NCBI GenBank assembly: GCA_963839925.1
Contig: CAWIWV010000001.1
Span: 1,984,001-2,048,000 of the forward strand
Reading direction: 5' to 3'
From: Bog-756 sp963839925
Lineage (GTDB): Bacteria; Actinomycetota; Acidimicrobiia; Acidimicrobiales; RAAP-2
Length of the DNA: 64,000 nt
In this document: positions 16,463 through 24,707 of the stretch, one piece after another
Layout of the letters: every line of letters starts with the position of its first letter
Numbering within the stretch: the first letter of the stretch is position 1
Position numbers and translations under genes: made by a program
The notes under the pieces: generated by a model
The model's input: only the letters and a program-made list of their open reading frames with translations
Database searches by the model: none
What the model was told of the DNA's origin: nothing

Positions 16463-17715
16463 GATCGCACCTGCCCGCTGCCGGTGACCACGTACCGGGC
16501 CGAGGTGAGCTCCTCCAACCCCATCGGACCCCGGGCGTGGAGCTTCTGGGTGGAGATGCCGATCTCCGCACCGAGCCCGAGCTCTTCGCCGTCGATGAAC
16601 CGGGTGGACGCGTTCACCAGCACCGCCGCCGCGTCCACTTCGCCGGTGAACCGCGACGCCGTCGCCAGGTCGTCGGTGACGATGGCCTCGGAGTGCCCCG
16701 ACCCGTACCGGGCGATGTGGTCGATCGCCCCGTCGAGGTCGTCGACCACTGCGATCGACAGGGTCATGCCCAAGAACTCGGTGCCGAACTCCTTTTCGGT
16801 GGCGACCCCCACATCCGGAAGGATCGCCCGGGTGGCCGCATCACCGAGCAGGGTCACCCCCGAGAGGGCGGTGGCGACCCGGGGCAGGAACGAGTCGGCC
16901 ACGTCGCGGTGGACCAGCAGTGATTCGGCGGCGTTGCAGACCCCCGGCCGCTGGGTCTTCGAGTTGACCACGATCGACTCGGCCATCGAGAGATCGGCGG
17001 CCCTGTCCACGTAGACGTGACAGTTCCCTTCGCCGTCCATCACATAGGGCACGGTTGCGTGTTCGAGGATCGACGCGATGAGCGAGGGCCCACCTCGTGG
17101 GATGAGGCAGTCGATGAAGCCGTCGAGCTTCATGAACTCGACCGCCGACTCGCGGCTGGTGTCCTCCACCAGCCCGACCGCGTCGACCGGGAGTCCGGCC
17201 TTGTCGAGGCCTTCCTTCAGGATCGAGGCGATGGCCAGGTTCGAGGTGATCGATGACGACGAGCCCCGGAGGAGCACCGCGTTGGCGGACTTGATACAGA
17301 GGCCGGCAGCGTCGCTGGTCACGTTGGGCCGGTTCTCGTAGATGATCCCGATCACCCCGAGGGGAACCCGGACCCGTTCGACCCGCAGACCGTTGGGGCG
17401 GACCCAGCCGTCGACGACCTTGCCGACCGGGTCGGGAAGGGCGGCGACCTTCCGCAGCCCTGCCGCCATGGCGGTGACCCGACTCCCACCGAGCCGGAGC
17501 CGGTCGAGCGACGTCGCGTCGGCACCGGACTGCTCGGCCCGCTCGACATCGGCCGCATTCGCAGCGAGGACCTGGTCAACCCGCTCTTCCAGCAGATCGG
17601 CGGACCACGCCAAGAAGTCGTCCCGGGCGCCAGAGGAAGCGCTCGCAAGCTTCCTGCTCGCGGAGCGCGAGCGGCGTGCGAGATCGATCAGGTCAGAAGT
17701 TGGGCTCGACGGCAC
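16459..17715 (-). CDS. proA: Gamma-glutamyl phosphate reductase
   Basis: An approximately 418-aa NADPH-dependent reductase that converts gamma-glutamyl phosphate to glutamate semialdehyde, the second step of proline synthesis. Family motifs are VPLGVIGIIYENRPNVTSDAA, KSANAVLLRGSS, DCLIPRGG, the catalytic-Cys region NSKTQRPGVCNAAE and GFIDGEE-like RFIDGEELGLGAEIGIS. The GTG at 17715 is preferred because it stands 6 nt after a TACGCT box (leaderless); the adjacent ATG at 17718 is the alternative. proB lies 60 nt upstream, so proA has its own promoter as well as possible read-through. Confidence 0.94.
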   Translation of the reverse strand: MPSSPTSDLIDLARRSRSASRKLASASSGARDDFLAWSADLLEERVDQVLAANAADVERAEQSGADATSLDRLRLGGSRVTAMAAGLRKVAALPDPVGKVVDGWVRPNGLRVERVRVPLGVIGIIYENRPNVTSDAAGLCIKSANAVLLRGSSSSITSNLAIASILKEGLDKAGLPVDAVGLVEDTSRESAVEFMKLDGFIDCLIPRGGPSLIASILEHATVPYVMDGEGNCHVYVDRAADLSMAESIVVNSKTQRPGVCNAAESLLVHRDVADSFLPRVATALSGVTLLGDAATRAILPDVGVATEKEFGTEFLGMTLSIAVVDDLDGAIDHIARYGSGHSEAIVTDDLATASRFTGEVDAAAVLVNASTRFIDGEELGLGAEIGISTQKLHARGPMGLEELTSARYVVTGSGQVRS

Positions 17716-17721
17716 CATCTC

Positions 17722-17727
17722 AGCGTA
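17722..17727 (-). promoter_or_regulatory. Leaderless -10 box (TACGCT) of proA
   Basis: TACGCT ends 6 nt before the GTG at 17715, the same hexamer and spacing as at aroG. It implies independent expression of proA within the obgE-proB-proA cluster. Confidence 0.5.
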
Positions 17728-17775
17728 CTGCCCCGAGGAATTTCGCAAGAAATCTCGAACGTCGAGTGGTGCCGA

Positions 17776-18906
17776 TCAGGCGAGCACGACCAGGTCGTCA
17801 CGGTGGACGACTTCACGGGAGGCGTCTTCGGGCAGCTCGTCGGATCGCTTCCCCGCCCACTCGGCAACGGTCGCCGCGTCTTGGCGCACCAGGCCCTTGG
17901 CGAACACCGCACCGTCGGGACCGGCGATCTCCACCGCATCGTCGGCGTTGAACGCACCCCGCACCGAGATCACGCCGGCGGGGAGGAGTGAGCGGCCTCG
18001 CTCGACCAGGGCTGCCCGTGCCCCGGCGTCGACGACCACGGTCCCCGAGGCGCCGATGGCGAAGGCGATCCACAGCTTGCGGGCCGGCAACCGTCGGGCG
18101 TGGGGCCGGAACCGGGTCCCGACCCCGGGCCTCGACCCGATCACCGCCGCGAGGACCCCGGGACGGGAGGCGTCGGCGATCGCCGCTTCGACCCCCGACC
18201 ACACCGCGATCTTCGCCGCGGCCAACTTCGAACCCATCCCCCCGCTGCCGACCTCGGTGCCCGGGCCGCCAGCGATCCGCTCGAGCTCGTGGTCGATCTC
18301 CACCACTTCTTCGATGAGCGAACCACGATCGGTGATCCGGGGATCCTCGGTGAACAGGCCCGCCGTGTCGGTCAACAGCACCAGCAGCTCGGCGCCGACC
18401 AGGTGGGCGACCAGTGCCGCCAGCCGGTCGTTGTCGCCGAATCGGATCTCCTCGTCGGCCACCGCGTCGTTCTCGTTGACGACCGGGACCACCCCGAGGT
18501 CGAGCAGTCGGGTCAAGGTCTGGCGCGCATGCAGGTACTGGCTGCGGTGCACGAAGTCGAGCGGGGCGAGCAGCACTTGGCCTGCGGTGAGGCCGAGTTG
18601 GCCCAGGGTGTCACTCCACACCTGCATCAGGCGGTGTTGACCGACCGCGGCGGCAGCCTGGAGGGTGGCGAGGTCGGTGGGCCGGGGTCGGTCGGGCGCA
18701 AGGCTGGTCCATCCCGCGGCGATCGCACCCGAGGTCACCACGACCACGCGGACACCCGTGGCACACGCCTCGGCCACCTCGGCGCCGAGCTTGGCGATGG
18801 CGTCGGTGTCCACGCGGCCGGCAGTGGTGGTGACCGACGAAGAGCCGATCTTGACCACCACCGTGCGCGACGCTGCGGCGGCGGTTCGGTCGGGCGTGGT
18901 GGTCAC
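17776..18906 (-). CDS. proB: Glutamate 5-kinase
   Basis: A 376-aa kinase that phosphorylates glutamate in the first step of proline synthesis and is normally feedback-inhibited by proline. The amino-acid kinase domain (about residues 15-255) shows VVKIGSSSVTT, VVVTSGAIAAG, VVPVVNENDAVA, FGDNDRLAALVA and GSGGMGSKLAAAKIA. A C-terminal PUA domain follows (about 280-365). The GTG start at 18906 overlaps the obgE stop as GTGA; an upstream extension of the frame has no family similarity. obgE-proB-proA is a common actinobacterial order. Confidence 0.95.
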   Translation of the reverse strand: MTTTPDRTAAAASRTVVVKIGSSSVTTTAGRVDTDAIAKLGAEVAEACATGVRVVVVTSGAIAAGWTSLAPDRPRPTDLATLQAAAAVGQHRLMQVWSDTLGQLGLTAGQVLLAPLDFVHRSQYLHARQTLTRLLDLGVVPVVNENDAVADEEIRFGDNDRLAALVAHLVGAELLVLLTDTAGLFTEDPRITDRGSLIEEVVEIDHELERIAGGPGTEVGSGGMGSKLAAAKIAVWSGVEAAIADASRPGVLAAVIGSRPGVGTRFRPHARRLPARKLWIAFAIGASGTVVVDAGARAALVERGRSLLPAGVISVRGAFNADDAVEIAGPDGAVFAKGLVRQDAATVAEWAGKRSDELPEDASREVVHRDDLVVLA

Positions 18907-20222
18907 GACCGGCGACGCCGGGAGCCGGAGTCCCCGATGAACTCGGGTTGATCGCGGTACCACTCGAAGGAGAGCTCGCCGATGTGCACCACATCGCCGT
19001 CACGGGCGCCTGCCCGGGCGAGCGCCCGGTCCACCCCGATCCGGCGCAGCCGGCCCTGGATGTAGTCGGCCGCCTCGTCGGTGGTGATGTCGTTGAGGGC
19101 GACCGCCCGCTCGACCACTTTGCCCGCCACCCGGAACGTCCCTTCCCCGACGCGTTCGACGGTGAAGCCCTCGGGGAGCGGCCGGTGGACGACGACTGCC
19201 CCATTCACCTCGGGCTCGTTGGAGCGGGCCTCTGCGACGAGCAAGGTGAGCCTCCCCACCAACCGGTCGATCCCCTGCCCGGTGACCGCAGAGACGGTCA
19301 CCTCCGGAACGAACCCGTCGTCCGCAGTGTCTCCTGCCGTGTTCTCCGCCGTGTTCTCCGCCGTGTCGGCCTTGGAGCCGACCACCAGCCTCGGCCGGTC
19401 GAGCAGGTCCGGCTGGTAGCGGTCCAGCTCGTCGAGGAGGATCCGGTACTGGTCCGCCGGCGAGACCTCGGACAACGGATCGAGGTCGACCATCACCACC
19501 AGCACCCGGGATCGGGTGATGTGGCGGAGGAATCGGTGGCCGAGCCCACGGCCCGAAGCTGCACCCTCGACCAGGCCGGGGATGTCTGCCACGGTGAAAT
19601 CGGAACCGTCGTCGACCCGCACCACTCCGAGATGAGGCTCGAGCGTGGTGAACGGGTAGTCGGCGATCTTAGGCTTGGCCGCCGAGATGCGGGAGATCAG
19701 AGTGCTCTTGCCGACGTTGGGGAACCCGACCAGTGCCGCGTCGGCGACCAGTGCAAGCTCCAGGTCGTACCACTCTTCCGTGCCCTTCTCCCCTTGCTCG
19801 GCAAAGCCGGGGGCCCGTCTGCGGTTGCTGAGAAAGCTCGCGTTCCCCCGACCACCCCGCCCGCCCGGGCCTGCCAGCCAGCGGTCACCGGCTTGGACCA
19901 GGTCGGCGAGGAACGAGCCGTCCCGGCCCTTGATTCGGGTGCCGACCGGGACCAAGACCTCGAGGTCCGCACCCCGTGCCCCGTGCTTCTTCTTCCCACC
20001 TCCGTGCCCACCGTCCCCACCCCGCCGATGGGGATGATCGCGGAAGCTCAACAGCGACGACTGATTGGTGGTGGCGACGAGCCACACATCGCCTCCGCGT
20101 CCCCCGTCGCCACCGTCGGGTCCTCCGCGGTCGACATGGGCCTCGCGGCGGAACGCCACCGCGCCCGCGCCCCCGTCACCGGCCTTCACGTGCAGTTGTG
20201 CCTCGTCGACGAAGCCGGACAT
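18903..20222 (-). CDS. obgE: GTPase Obg (CgtA)
   Basis: A 439-aa essential GTPase linked to 50S assembly and stress responses. The Gly-rich Obg domain spans residues 1-160 (FVDEAQLHVKAGDGGAGAVAF and repeated GGxGG). The G domain has G1 GFPNVGKST, the switch TTLEPHLGVV, G3 DIPGLVEGA and a GSKAD version of NKxD. A C-terminal OCT domain with the RxxxRxGVD and FEWYRDQPEF segments closes it. A repeated acidic insert (TAENTAENTAGDTADD) follows the GSKAD motif. The ATG at 20222 lies 6 nt after TAACAT and also has a GGGGG stretch in front. Confidence 0.95.
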   Translation of the reverse strand: MSGFVDEAQLHVKAGDGGAGAVAFRREAHVDRGGPDGGDGGRGGDVWLVATTNQSSLLSFRDHPHRRGGDGGHGGGKKKHGARGADLEVLVPVGTRIKGRDGSFLADLVQAGDRWLAGPGGRGGRGNASFLSNRRRAPGFAEQGEKGTEEWYDLELALVADAALVGFPNVGKSTLISRISAAKPKIADYPFTTLEPHLGVVRVDDGSDFTVADIPGLVEGAASGRGLGHRFLRHITRSRVLVVMVDLDPLSEVSPADQYRILLDELDRYQPDLLDRPRLVVGSKADTAENTAENTAGDTADDGFVPEVTVSAVTGQGIDRLVGRLTLLVAEARSNEPEVNGAVVVHRPLPEGFTVERVGEGTFRVAGKVVERAVALNDITTDEAADYIQGRLRRIGVDRALARAGARDGDVVHIGELSFEWYRDQPEFIGDSGSRRRRS

Positions 20223-20228
20223 CCCCCG

Positions 20229-20234
20229 ATGTTA
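20229..20234 (-). promoter_or_regulatory. Leaderless -10 box (TAACAT) of obgE
   Basis: TAACAT ends 6 nt before the obgE ATG. The CGGGGG spacer could also be read as a poor ribosome binding site, so leaderless initiation is likely but not certain. Confidence 0.45.
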
Positions 20235-20269
20235 CCGACGGCGCACCTCGACCCAGAGGGGTCGACCCC

Positions 20270-21064
20270 TCAGGCCTCGGACAACACCGAGTCGCGGAGC
20301 GTTGCCACCGCGTCGGCCACGCCCAGCCATTCGGCCAGTTCGTCGAAGTTCCCGTAGCGGTCACGCAACGAGACGAGGAACTCCTCCATCGTCTCGGGCA
20401 TGACCTGGAGGACCGCCGGGGCATGTCGCTGCACTTCCTCGGCGGCCTCGGGATACTCGGCCAACAGGAGCTCGAGCAGGCGGACCATCGCCGCCGCGCT
20501 CAGTGCATAGTCCTCGACGATCACCTCGTCGGGAACCCCGAGGAACCCCAGGATGAGGGCCGAGAGCACGCCGGTTCTGTCCTTGCCGGCGCTGCAGTGG
20601 AACACGGCCGGCAGCGATCCCCCGGAACCGAGCACTTCGAACGCGCCGGTCAGTGCAGGAGCACCGTTGGCGACCATCTCGGCATACCGGGTCGCGACGA
20701 ACGACGCTTCCTTCCACGCAGGAAGCTCTTCGGTCGGAGGGAGCACGTCGGTGAGCGGGAGATCGACGTAGCGGACCGGTACCTGGTCGACCGGGAACCG
20801 GCCACGCTGCTCGGCCTCGTCGACCGTCCTGAGATCGATCACCGTCGACACGCCGAGCTCACGTAGGCGGCGATGGTCGTCCTCGCTCAGCCGGTGCAGA
20901 CCGTCGGCCCGGAACAGGCGCCTCCATTCGATCTGACGACCTTCTCGGTTGCGATAGCCGCCGAGGTCACGGAAGTTCACACACCCGTCGAATTCGAGCG
21001 TCCGCGAGAACTCGGGGTTGTCAGCCGGGTCAGAGTGCGGCGGGACGGTACCTGTCGCTGGCAT
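20270..21064 (-). CDS. Tyrosine-protein phosphatase (Y_phosphatase3 type)
   Basis: A 264-aa dual-specificity/tyrosine phosphatase of the Mycobacterium PtpB-like type. The P-loop is HCSAGKDRTG, with the catalytic Cys, a following Lys-Asp pair and the Arg. NFRDLGGYRN near the N-terminus and VIDLRTVDEAE are family signatures. The gene stands between rpmA and obgE, where most actinobacteria have no insertion. Its ATG lies 7 nt after TACGAT, so it is expressed from its own leaderless promoter. It could act on phosphotyrosine proteins or phosphoinositides; the substrate is unknown. Confidence 0.85.
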   Translation of the reverse strand: MPATGTVPPHSDPADNPEFSRTLEFDGCVNFRDLGGYRNREGRQIEWRRLFRADGLHRLSEDDHRRLRELGVSTVIDLRTVDEAEQRGRFPVDQVPVRYVDLPLTDVLPPTEELPAWKEASFVATRYAEMVANGAPALTGAFEVLGSGGSLPAVFHCSAGKDRTGVLSALILGFLGVPDEVIVEDYALSAAAMVRLLELLLAEYPEAAEEVQRHAPAVLQVMPETMEEFLVSLRDRYGNFDELAEWLGVADAVATLRDSVLSEA

Positions 21065-21071
21065 GGACCGG

Positions 21072-21077
21072 ATCGTA
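21072..21077 (-). promoter_or_regulatory. Leaderless -10 box (TACGAT) of the tyrosine phosphatase
   Basis: TACGAT ends 7 nt before the ATG at 21064. No ribosome binding site is visible. Confidence 0.5.
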
Positions 21078-21143
21078 CCGTGCCCTCCCCCGGTCGCTTC
21101 CGGCGCCCGGACCGAGGGTGCAGTCCGAAAGTCTGGGCAGAGT

Positions 21144-21404
21144 TCAGTCCGCCGGAGCGGCGATCACGTCGACCAGCTTGCGGCCCTTGCGGCTGCTGAA
21201 CTGGACCGTGCCGCCCGACAGGGCGAACAGCGTGTCGTCGCCACCGAGGCCGACGTTCTGGCCGGGGTGGAACCGGGTGCCGCGCTGGCGGACCAGGATG
21301 GCGCCTGCTTGCACCGTCGTACCGCCGTACGCCTTCACTCCGAGCCGTTGTGCATTCGAGTCGCGACCGTTGCGAGTCGAACCGCCGCCCTTGGTCTTTG
21401 ACAT
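21144..21404 (-). CDS. rpmA: 50S ribosomal protein L27
   Basis: An 86-aa L27, which reaches into the peptidyl transferase centre. It begins MSKTKGGGSTRNGRDSNAQR and contains RLGVKAYGG and GTRFHPGQNVGLGGDDTLFAL. There is no N-terminal cleavable extension of the Firmicute type. The ATG has AAGGAG at a good distance. It follows rplU by 40 nt in the standard rplU-rpmA operon. Confidence 0.97.
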   Translation of the reverse strand: MSKTKGGGSTRNGRDSNAQRLGVKAYGGTTVQAGAILVRQRGTRFHPGQNVGLGGDDTLFALSGGTVQFSSRKGRKLVDVIAAPAD

Positions 21405-21444
21405 CTTCTGCTACTCCTTGTCCGGTTGTCGCGCTGTCCGGCGA

Positions 21445-21759
21445 TCAGCTCGCCGCGCTGATCGAGGTGATCTCGATCGTCGAGTAGCGCTGACGGTGTC
21501 CCCATCGGGTGCTCTGGTTGGACTTGTTCTTGTAGGTGAAGCCCCGGATCTTCGGTCCGAGCTCTTCGCCGATCACCTTGGCGACGACCGACGAACCCTC
21601 GAGCTGGGTCGGCGTCGCCAACACGGTCTCCCCGTCGACCAGGAGCACCGGGGAGAAGGTCACCTCCGCCCCAGGGGACTCGCCCAGGAGCTCCACCCGC
21701 AGCGTCTGCCCAGGGGTCACCCGCTCCTGCTTTCCTCCGGTCTTGATCACGGCATACAT
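21445..21759 (-). CDS. rplU: 50S ribosomal protein L21
   Basis: A 104-aa L21, a 23S rRNA-binding protein of the large subunit. It begins MYAVIKTGGKQERVTPGQ and has GPKIRGFTYKNKSN and RWGHRQRYSTIEI, the RNA-binding loop and C-terminus of the family. It is the first gene of rplU-rpmA and follows the RNase E/G gene, a widely conserved order. A TAGAGT box 9 nt before the ATG may be its promoter, with a very short leader. Confidence 0.97.
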   Translation of the reverse strand: MYAVIKTGGKQERVTPGQTLRVELLGESPGAEVTFSPVLLVDGETVLATPTQLEGSSVVAKVIGEELGPKIRGFTYKNKSNQSTRWGHRQRYSTIEITSISAAS

Positions 21760-21841
21760 AGGCGTGCGACTCTACTACAGCGCCGGACTCGGTCCGTCTG
21801 CAGGCGGCAGCCTGGTCGGACGTCGCGACCCTTCGGGAGGC

Positions 21842-23878
21842 CTAGAGCTCCGGGTCTTCGATCAGGATCCCTCGGCCGCCACACACCTCGCAGGTGGTGG
21901 ACATCGACTCGATCAGGCCTTCGGACACCCGTTTGCGGGTCATCTCCACCAGTCCCAGTTCGGAGATGTCGAAGACCTGGGTACGGGTCTTGTCCCTCGC
22001 AAGGGCCGAACGGAGCGCGCTCCCGACCTTCCCCCGGTTCTCACGGATCTCCATGTCGATGAAGTCGATGACGATGATCCCGCCGATGTCCCGCAGCCGC
22101 AGCTGTCTGGCCACCTCCTCGGCCGCCTCCAGGTTGTTCCGGTACACGGTCTCCTCGAGATTGGTGGTCCCGACGTTCTTGCCGGTGTTTACGTCGATCA
22201 CGGTGAGGGCCTCGGTCCGGTCGATCACAAGCGATCCCCCCGAGGGGAGGTACACCTTGCGGTCGAGCGCTTTATGGAGCTGTTCGTGCACGTGGTAGCG
22301 CTCGAAGATCGGCAGCGGCTCCACCGCGGGATCGAAGTACTCCACCCGGTCGGCCAGCTCGGGGTTGACCGCACCGACATAGTCACGCACCTGTTCGTAC
22401 AGGGCGAGGTCGTCGATGACCACCGCCCGGTAGTCACGGTTGAGCTCCTCGCGGATGACCCGGACCGCGATCGCCGGCTCCCGGTAGAGCAGCGCGGGAC
22501 CCTGTCCCCTGGTGGCGTCGGACGCGATGGCGTTCCACTGTTCGACCAGGAGCTCCACGTCGTTGCGCAGTTCGTCGGCGCTCGCACCCGCAGCCGCCGT
22601 CCGCACGATCAGACCGTGGCCTTCGGGGCGGACCGACTCGACGATTCGGCGCAGCCGCTTGCGTTCGGTGTCGTCGAGCCGCTTCGAGATTCCGTAGGCG
22701 GTGCTGTTCGGGACCAGGACCACGAAGCGCCCGGGAATCGACACCTCTTGGGTCAGCCGGGCCCCTTTTGCGCCGATCGGATTTTTGGTGACCTGGCAGA
22801 GGATGGTCTGGCCGGGTTTGAGCAGCTGCTCGATGCGGGGCTGGCCCGGAGAACCGCCGGACTCCACGTCGTCGGTGTCGTAGCGGACGTCGCCGTGGTA
22901 CAGCACCGCGTTCTTCGGCGTCCCGATATCGATAAAGGCAGCTTCCATCCCCGGAAGCACGTTCTGGACCCGGCCCCGGTAGATGTTCCCGTCGATCTGT
23001 GTTGCATCGTCGGCTGCCCGGGAGATGTAGTGCTCGACCAGGGTCCGACCCTCGAGGAGTGAGATCTGGGTGGACTCGGGGCGCACGTGGACGCAGATCA
23101 TGTACCGCCCGAGCGCCTTGCCACGGCGTTCCCGCCCGCCCCGTCGCCCTTCGGGGTTCGGGCCCGGATCAGCCGCGGCCCGACCGGTCGGTACCGCACC
23201 ACCTTCGACGGGACCGGCCGGACGCTGGCGTGACCGTCCCCCTCCCCGTCCGCGTCCACCTCGACCAGAGCCCGACCCACTTCGACGTGACGCATCGGCG
23301 CCGTTGCCGCTCCCATTGGCACCGCCGTTTCCGGTGCCCTGGTTGTTGCCGTTCCCCTGAGCACCGACCCTCGAGGCGGGGGAGCCGGCTCCGTTGCCGT
23401 TGGGCTGGGCGGGGGCACTCACCACGGGTCGAGCCGGTCGTGTGTCGCCGATCTTCGGCCGCTCGGCGGGTTCGGATCGCACCACGGGCGGCACGGCTGC
23501 CGGAGTTTCTCCCACTTTCGGTGGGGCAGGGGGTGCGCCCTCGGTCACCGCTGCCCCCGTCTCGCTGGGCGTGCCCTGGCCGGCCCCGCCCGACCGGCCC
23601 CGCCCTCCACGCGAGCCGCGCCGACGGCGGGCCGCGGGTCGTTCCCCGTTTCCGTTCGAACGCTCTTCGCCGCCCGAGCCCCCTCGTCCGTCGTTTCCCC
23701 CGGCACCTCCGCCGAGGTCGCCGCCCGAGACCGCCAGGTCAGCGACCGGGCTCTTCTCCCGACGTTCGTCCGCCTGCGACGGACCGACACTCCCGCCCGA
23801 TCCGGCCGGTGACGCGGTCTGAGGTGCGGAAGACTCCGCGGGAACCTCGACCGGTTGGCCGGTTGTTCCTTCTGACAT
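21842..23878 (-). CDS. rne: Ribonuclease E/G with low-complexity N-terminal extension
   Basis: A 678-aa endoribonuclease of the RNase E/G family that starts mRNA decay and processes rRNA and tRNA. Residues 1-250 are Gly/Pro/Arg-rich, typical of actinobacterial RNase E. The catalytic part begins near GRYMICVHVRPESTQIS and includes an S1-like domain (NIYRGRVQNVLPGMEAAFIDIG). The DNase I-like metal site contains VIDVNTGKNVG and IIVIDFIDMEI. The zinc link appears near the end as CEVCGGRG. The ATG at 23878 has AAAGGGAAA upstream. Whether it is called Rne or Rng is a matter of convention. Confidence 0.93.
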   Translation of the reverse strand: MSEGTTGQPVEVPAESSAPQTASPAGSGGSVGPSQADERREKSPVADLAVSGGDLGGGAGGNDGRGGSGGEERSNGNGERPAARRRRGSRGGRGRSGGAGQGTPSETGAAVTEGAPPAPPKVGETPAAVPPVVRSEPAERPKIGDTRPARPVVSAPAQPNGNGAGSPASRVGAQGNGNNQGTGNGGANGSGNGADASRRSGSGSGRGGRGRGGGRSRQRPAGPVEGGAVPTGRAAADPGPNPEGRRGGRERRGKALGRYMICVHVRPESTQISLLEGRTLVEHYISRAADDATQIDGNIYRGRVQNVLPGMEAAFIDIGTPKNAVLYHGDVRYDTDDVESGGSPGQPRIEQLLKPGQTILCQVTKNPIGAKGARLTQEVSIPGRFVVLVPNSTAYGISKRLDDTERKRLRRIVESVRPEGHGLIVRTAAAGASADELRNDVELLVEQWNAIASDATRGQGPALLYREPAIAVRVIREELNRDYRAVVIDDLALYEQVRDYVGAVNPELADRVEYFDPAVEPLPIFERYHVHEQLHKALDRKVYLPSGGSLVIDRTEALTVIDVNTGKNVGTTNLEETVYRNNLEAAEEVARQLRLRDIGGIIVIDFIDMEIRENRGKVGSALRSALARDKTRTQVFDISELGLVEMTRKRVSEGLIESMSTTCEVCGGRGILIEDPEL

Positions 23879-23899
23879 CGATTTCCCTTTCGAAACTGC

Positions 23900-24706
23900 T
23901 CATGACGCGCGCCCCAGGGCGTGCGCGGCGCGATCGCCAGTCACGGCATCCCAGCCGAGCCCGATGGGCTCGCTCCGGACGCGATCGCGCTCGATCCATT
24001 GTTGGGTTCTGCAAGCCCGGTCGAGCACCGGTGCTCCCGCCATCTCGCCGTTCTGCTGCTCCGCCTCGGACGCCTCGACCCCGGCCAGTGCGAGCACCAG
24101 CTCCCGCGGGCGCACCCCCCGTGGCTGGGTGGCAAGTTCCGCGACGAGGGAGACCGAGGTCGACTCCTCTGCTCCGGCTGCCGGCTCCTCCCGCTCGGGC
24201 ACCGTCAACGAGATGATCGACGGACGGAGGTCGTCCAACTCTTCCCTGCCTTTTCGCTCCCTCATGATCGGCGCCGACGTCGAGGCGAGGAGCCCATCCA
24301 CCCGACGTTCGAGATCCGCCCGGGAGACCCCGGCGATCCCGATCACCCACGAGCACGAGGTGACCAGCTGCTGCAACGAGCCCACCTTCCGATCGACCAC
24401 CATCGCCTCTTCCACTTCGATCCCTTCGGGCAACAGCCCGGTGAGCAGGGCGGGAAGAGTCTCGACCACGATGCCGGCGGACCGAGCACGGTCCTCGTCC
24501 AGCACGACGTCGAGGTACTCGGCCAGCGACTCGCACCCGGTGGGCAAGGCGAGTCCGAAGCTGAGCTGGGGCCGGGGGGAGAAACCCTCCGAGTAGGCCA
24601 GCGGAAGTTCGGCCCGGCGCAGGGCTCGCTCCCACATCCGAGCCACGTCCCGTTGACTGGTGAAGCGGATCTTGCCCAGCTTGGTGAAGCGAAGGCGGAT
24701 ACGCAT
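23900..24706 (-). CDS. TIGR03936 family (DUF2344) radical-SAM-linked protein
   Basis: A 268-aa protein starting MRIRLRFTKLGKIRFTSQRD, the hallmark of TIGR03936, with AYSEGFSPRPQLSFGLALPTGCES. The family is almost always next to, or fused with, a TIGR03960 radical SAM protein, as here (1-nt gap). Its reaction is not known to me. The ATG at 24706 has GGAGG at a good distance; a GTG three codons earlier at 24715 would overlap the preceding stop. The C-terminal 100 residues are poorly conserved. Confidence 0.85.
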   Translation of the reverse strand: MRIRLRFTKLGKIRFTSQRDVARMWERALRRAELPLAYSEGFSPRPQLSFGLALPTGCESLAEYLDVVLDEDRARSAGIVVETLPALLTGLLPEGIEVEEAMVVDRKVGSLQQLVTSCSWVIGIAGVSRADLERRVDGLLASTSAPIMRERKGREELDDLRPSIISLTVPEREEPAAGAEESTSVSLVAELATQPRGVRPRELVLALAGVEASEAEQQNGEMAGAPVLDRACRTQQWIERDRVRSEPIGLGWDAVTGDRAAHALGRAS

Positions 24707-24707
24707 C

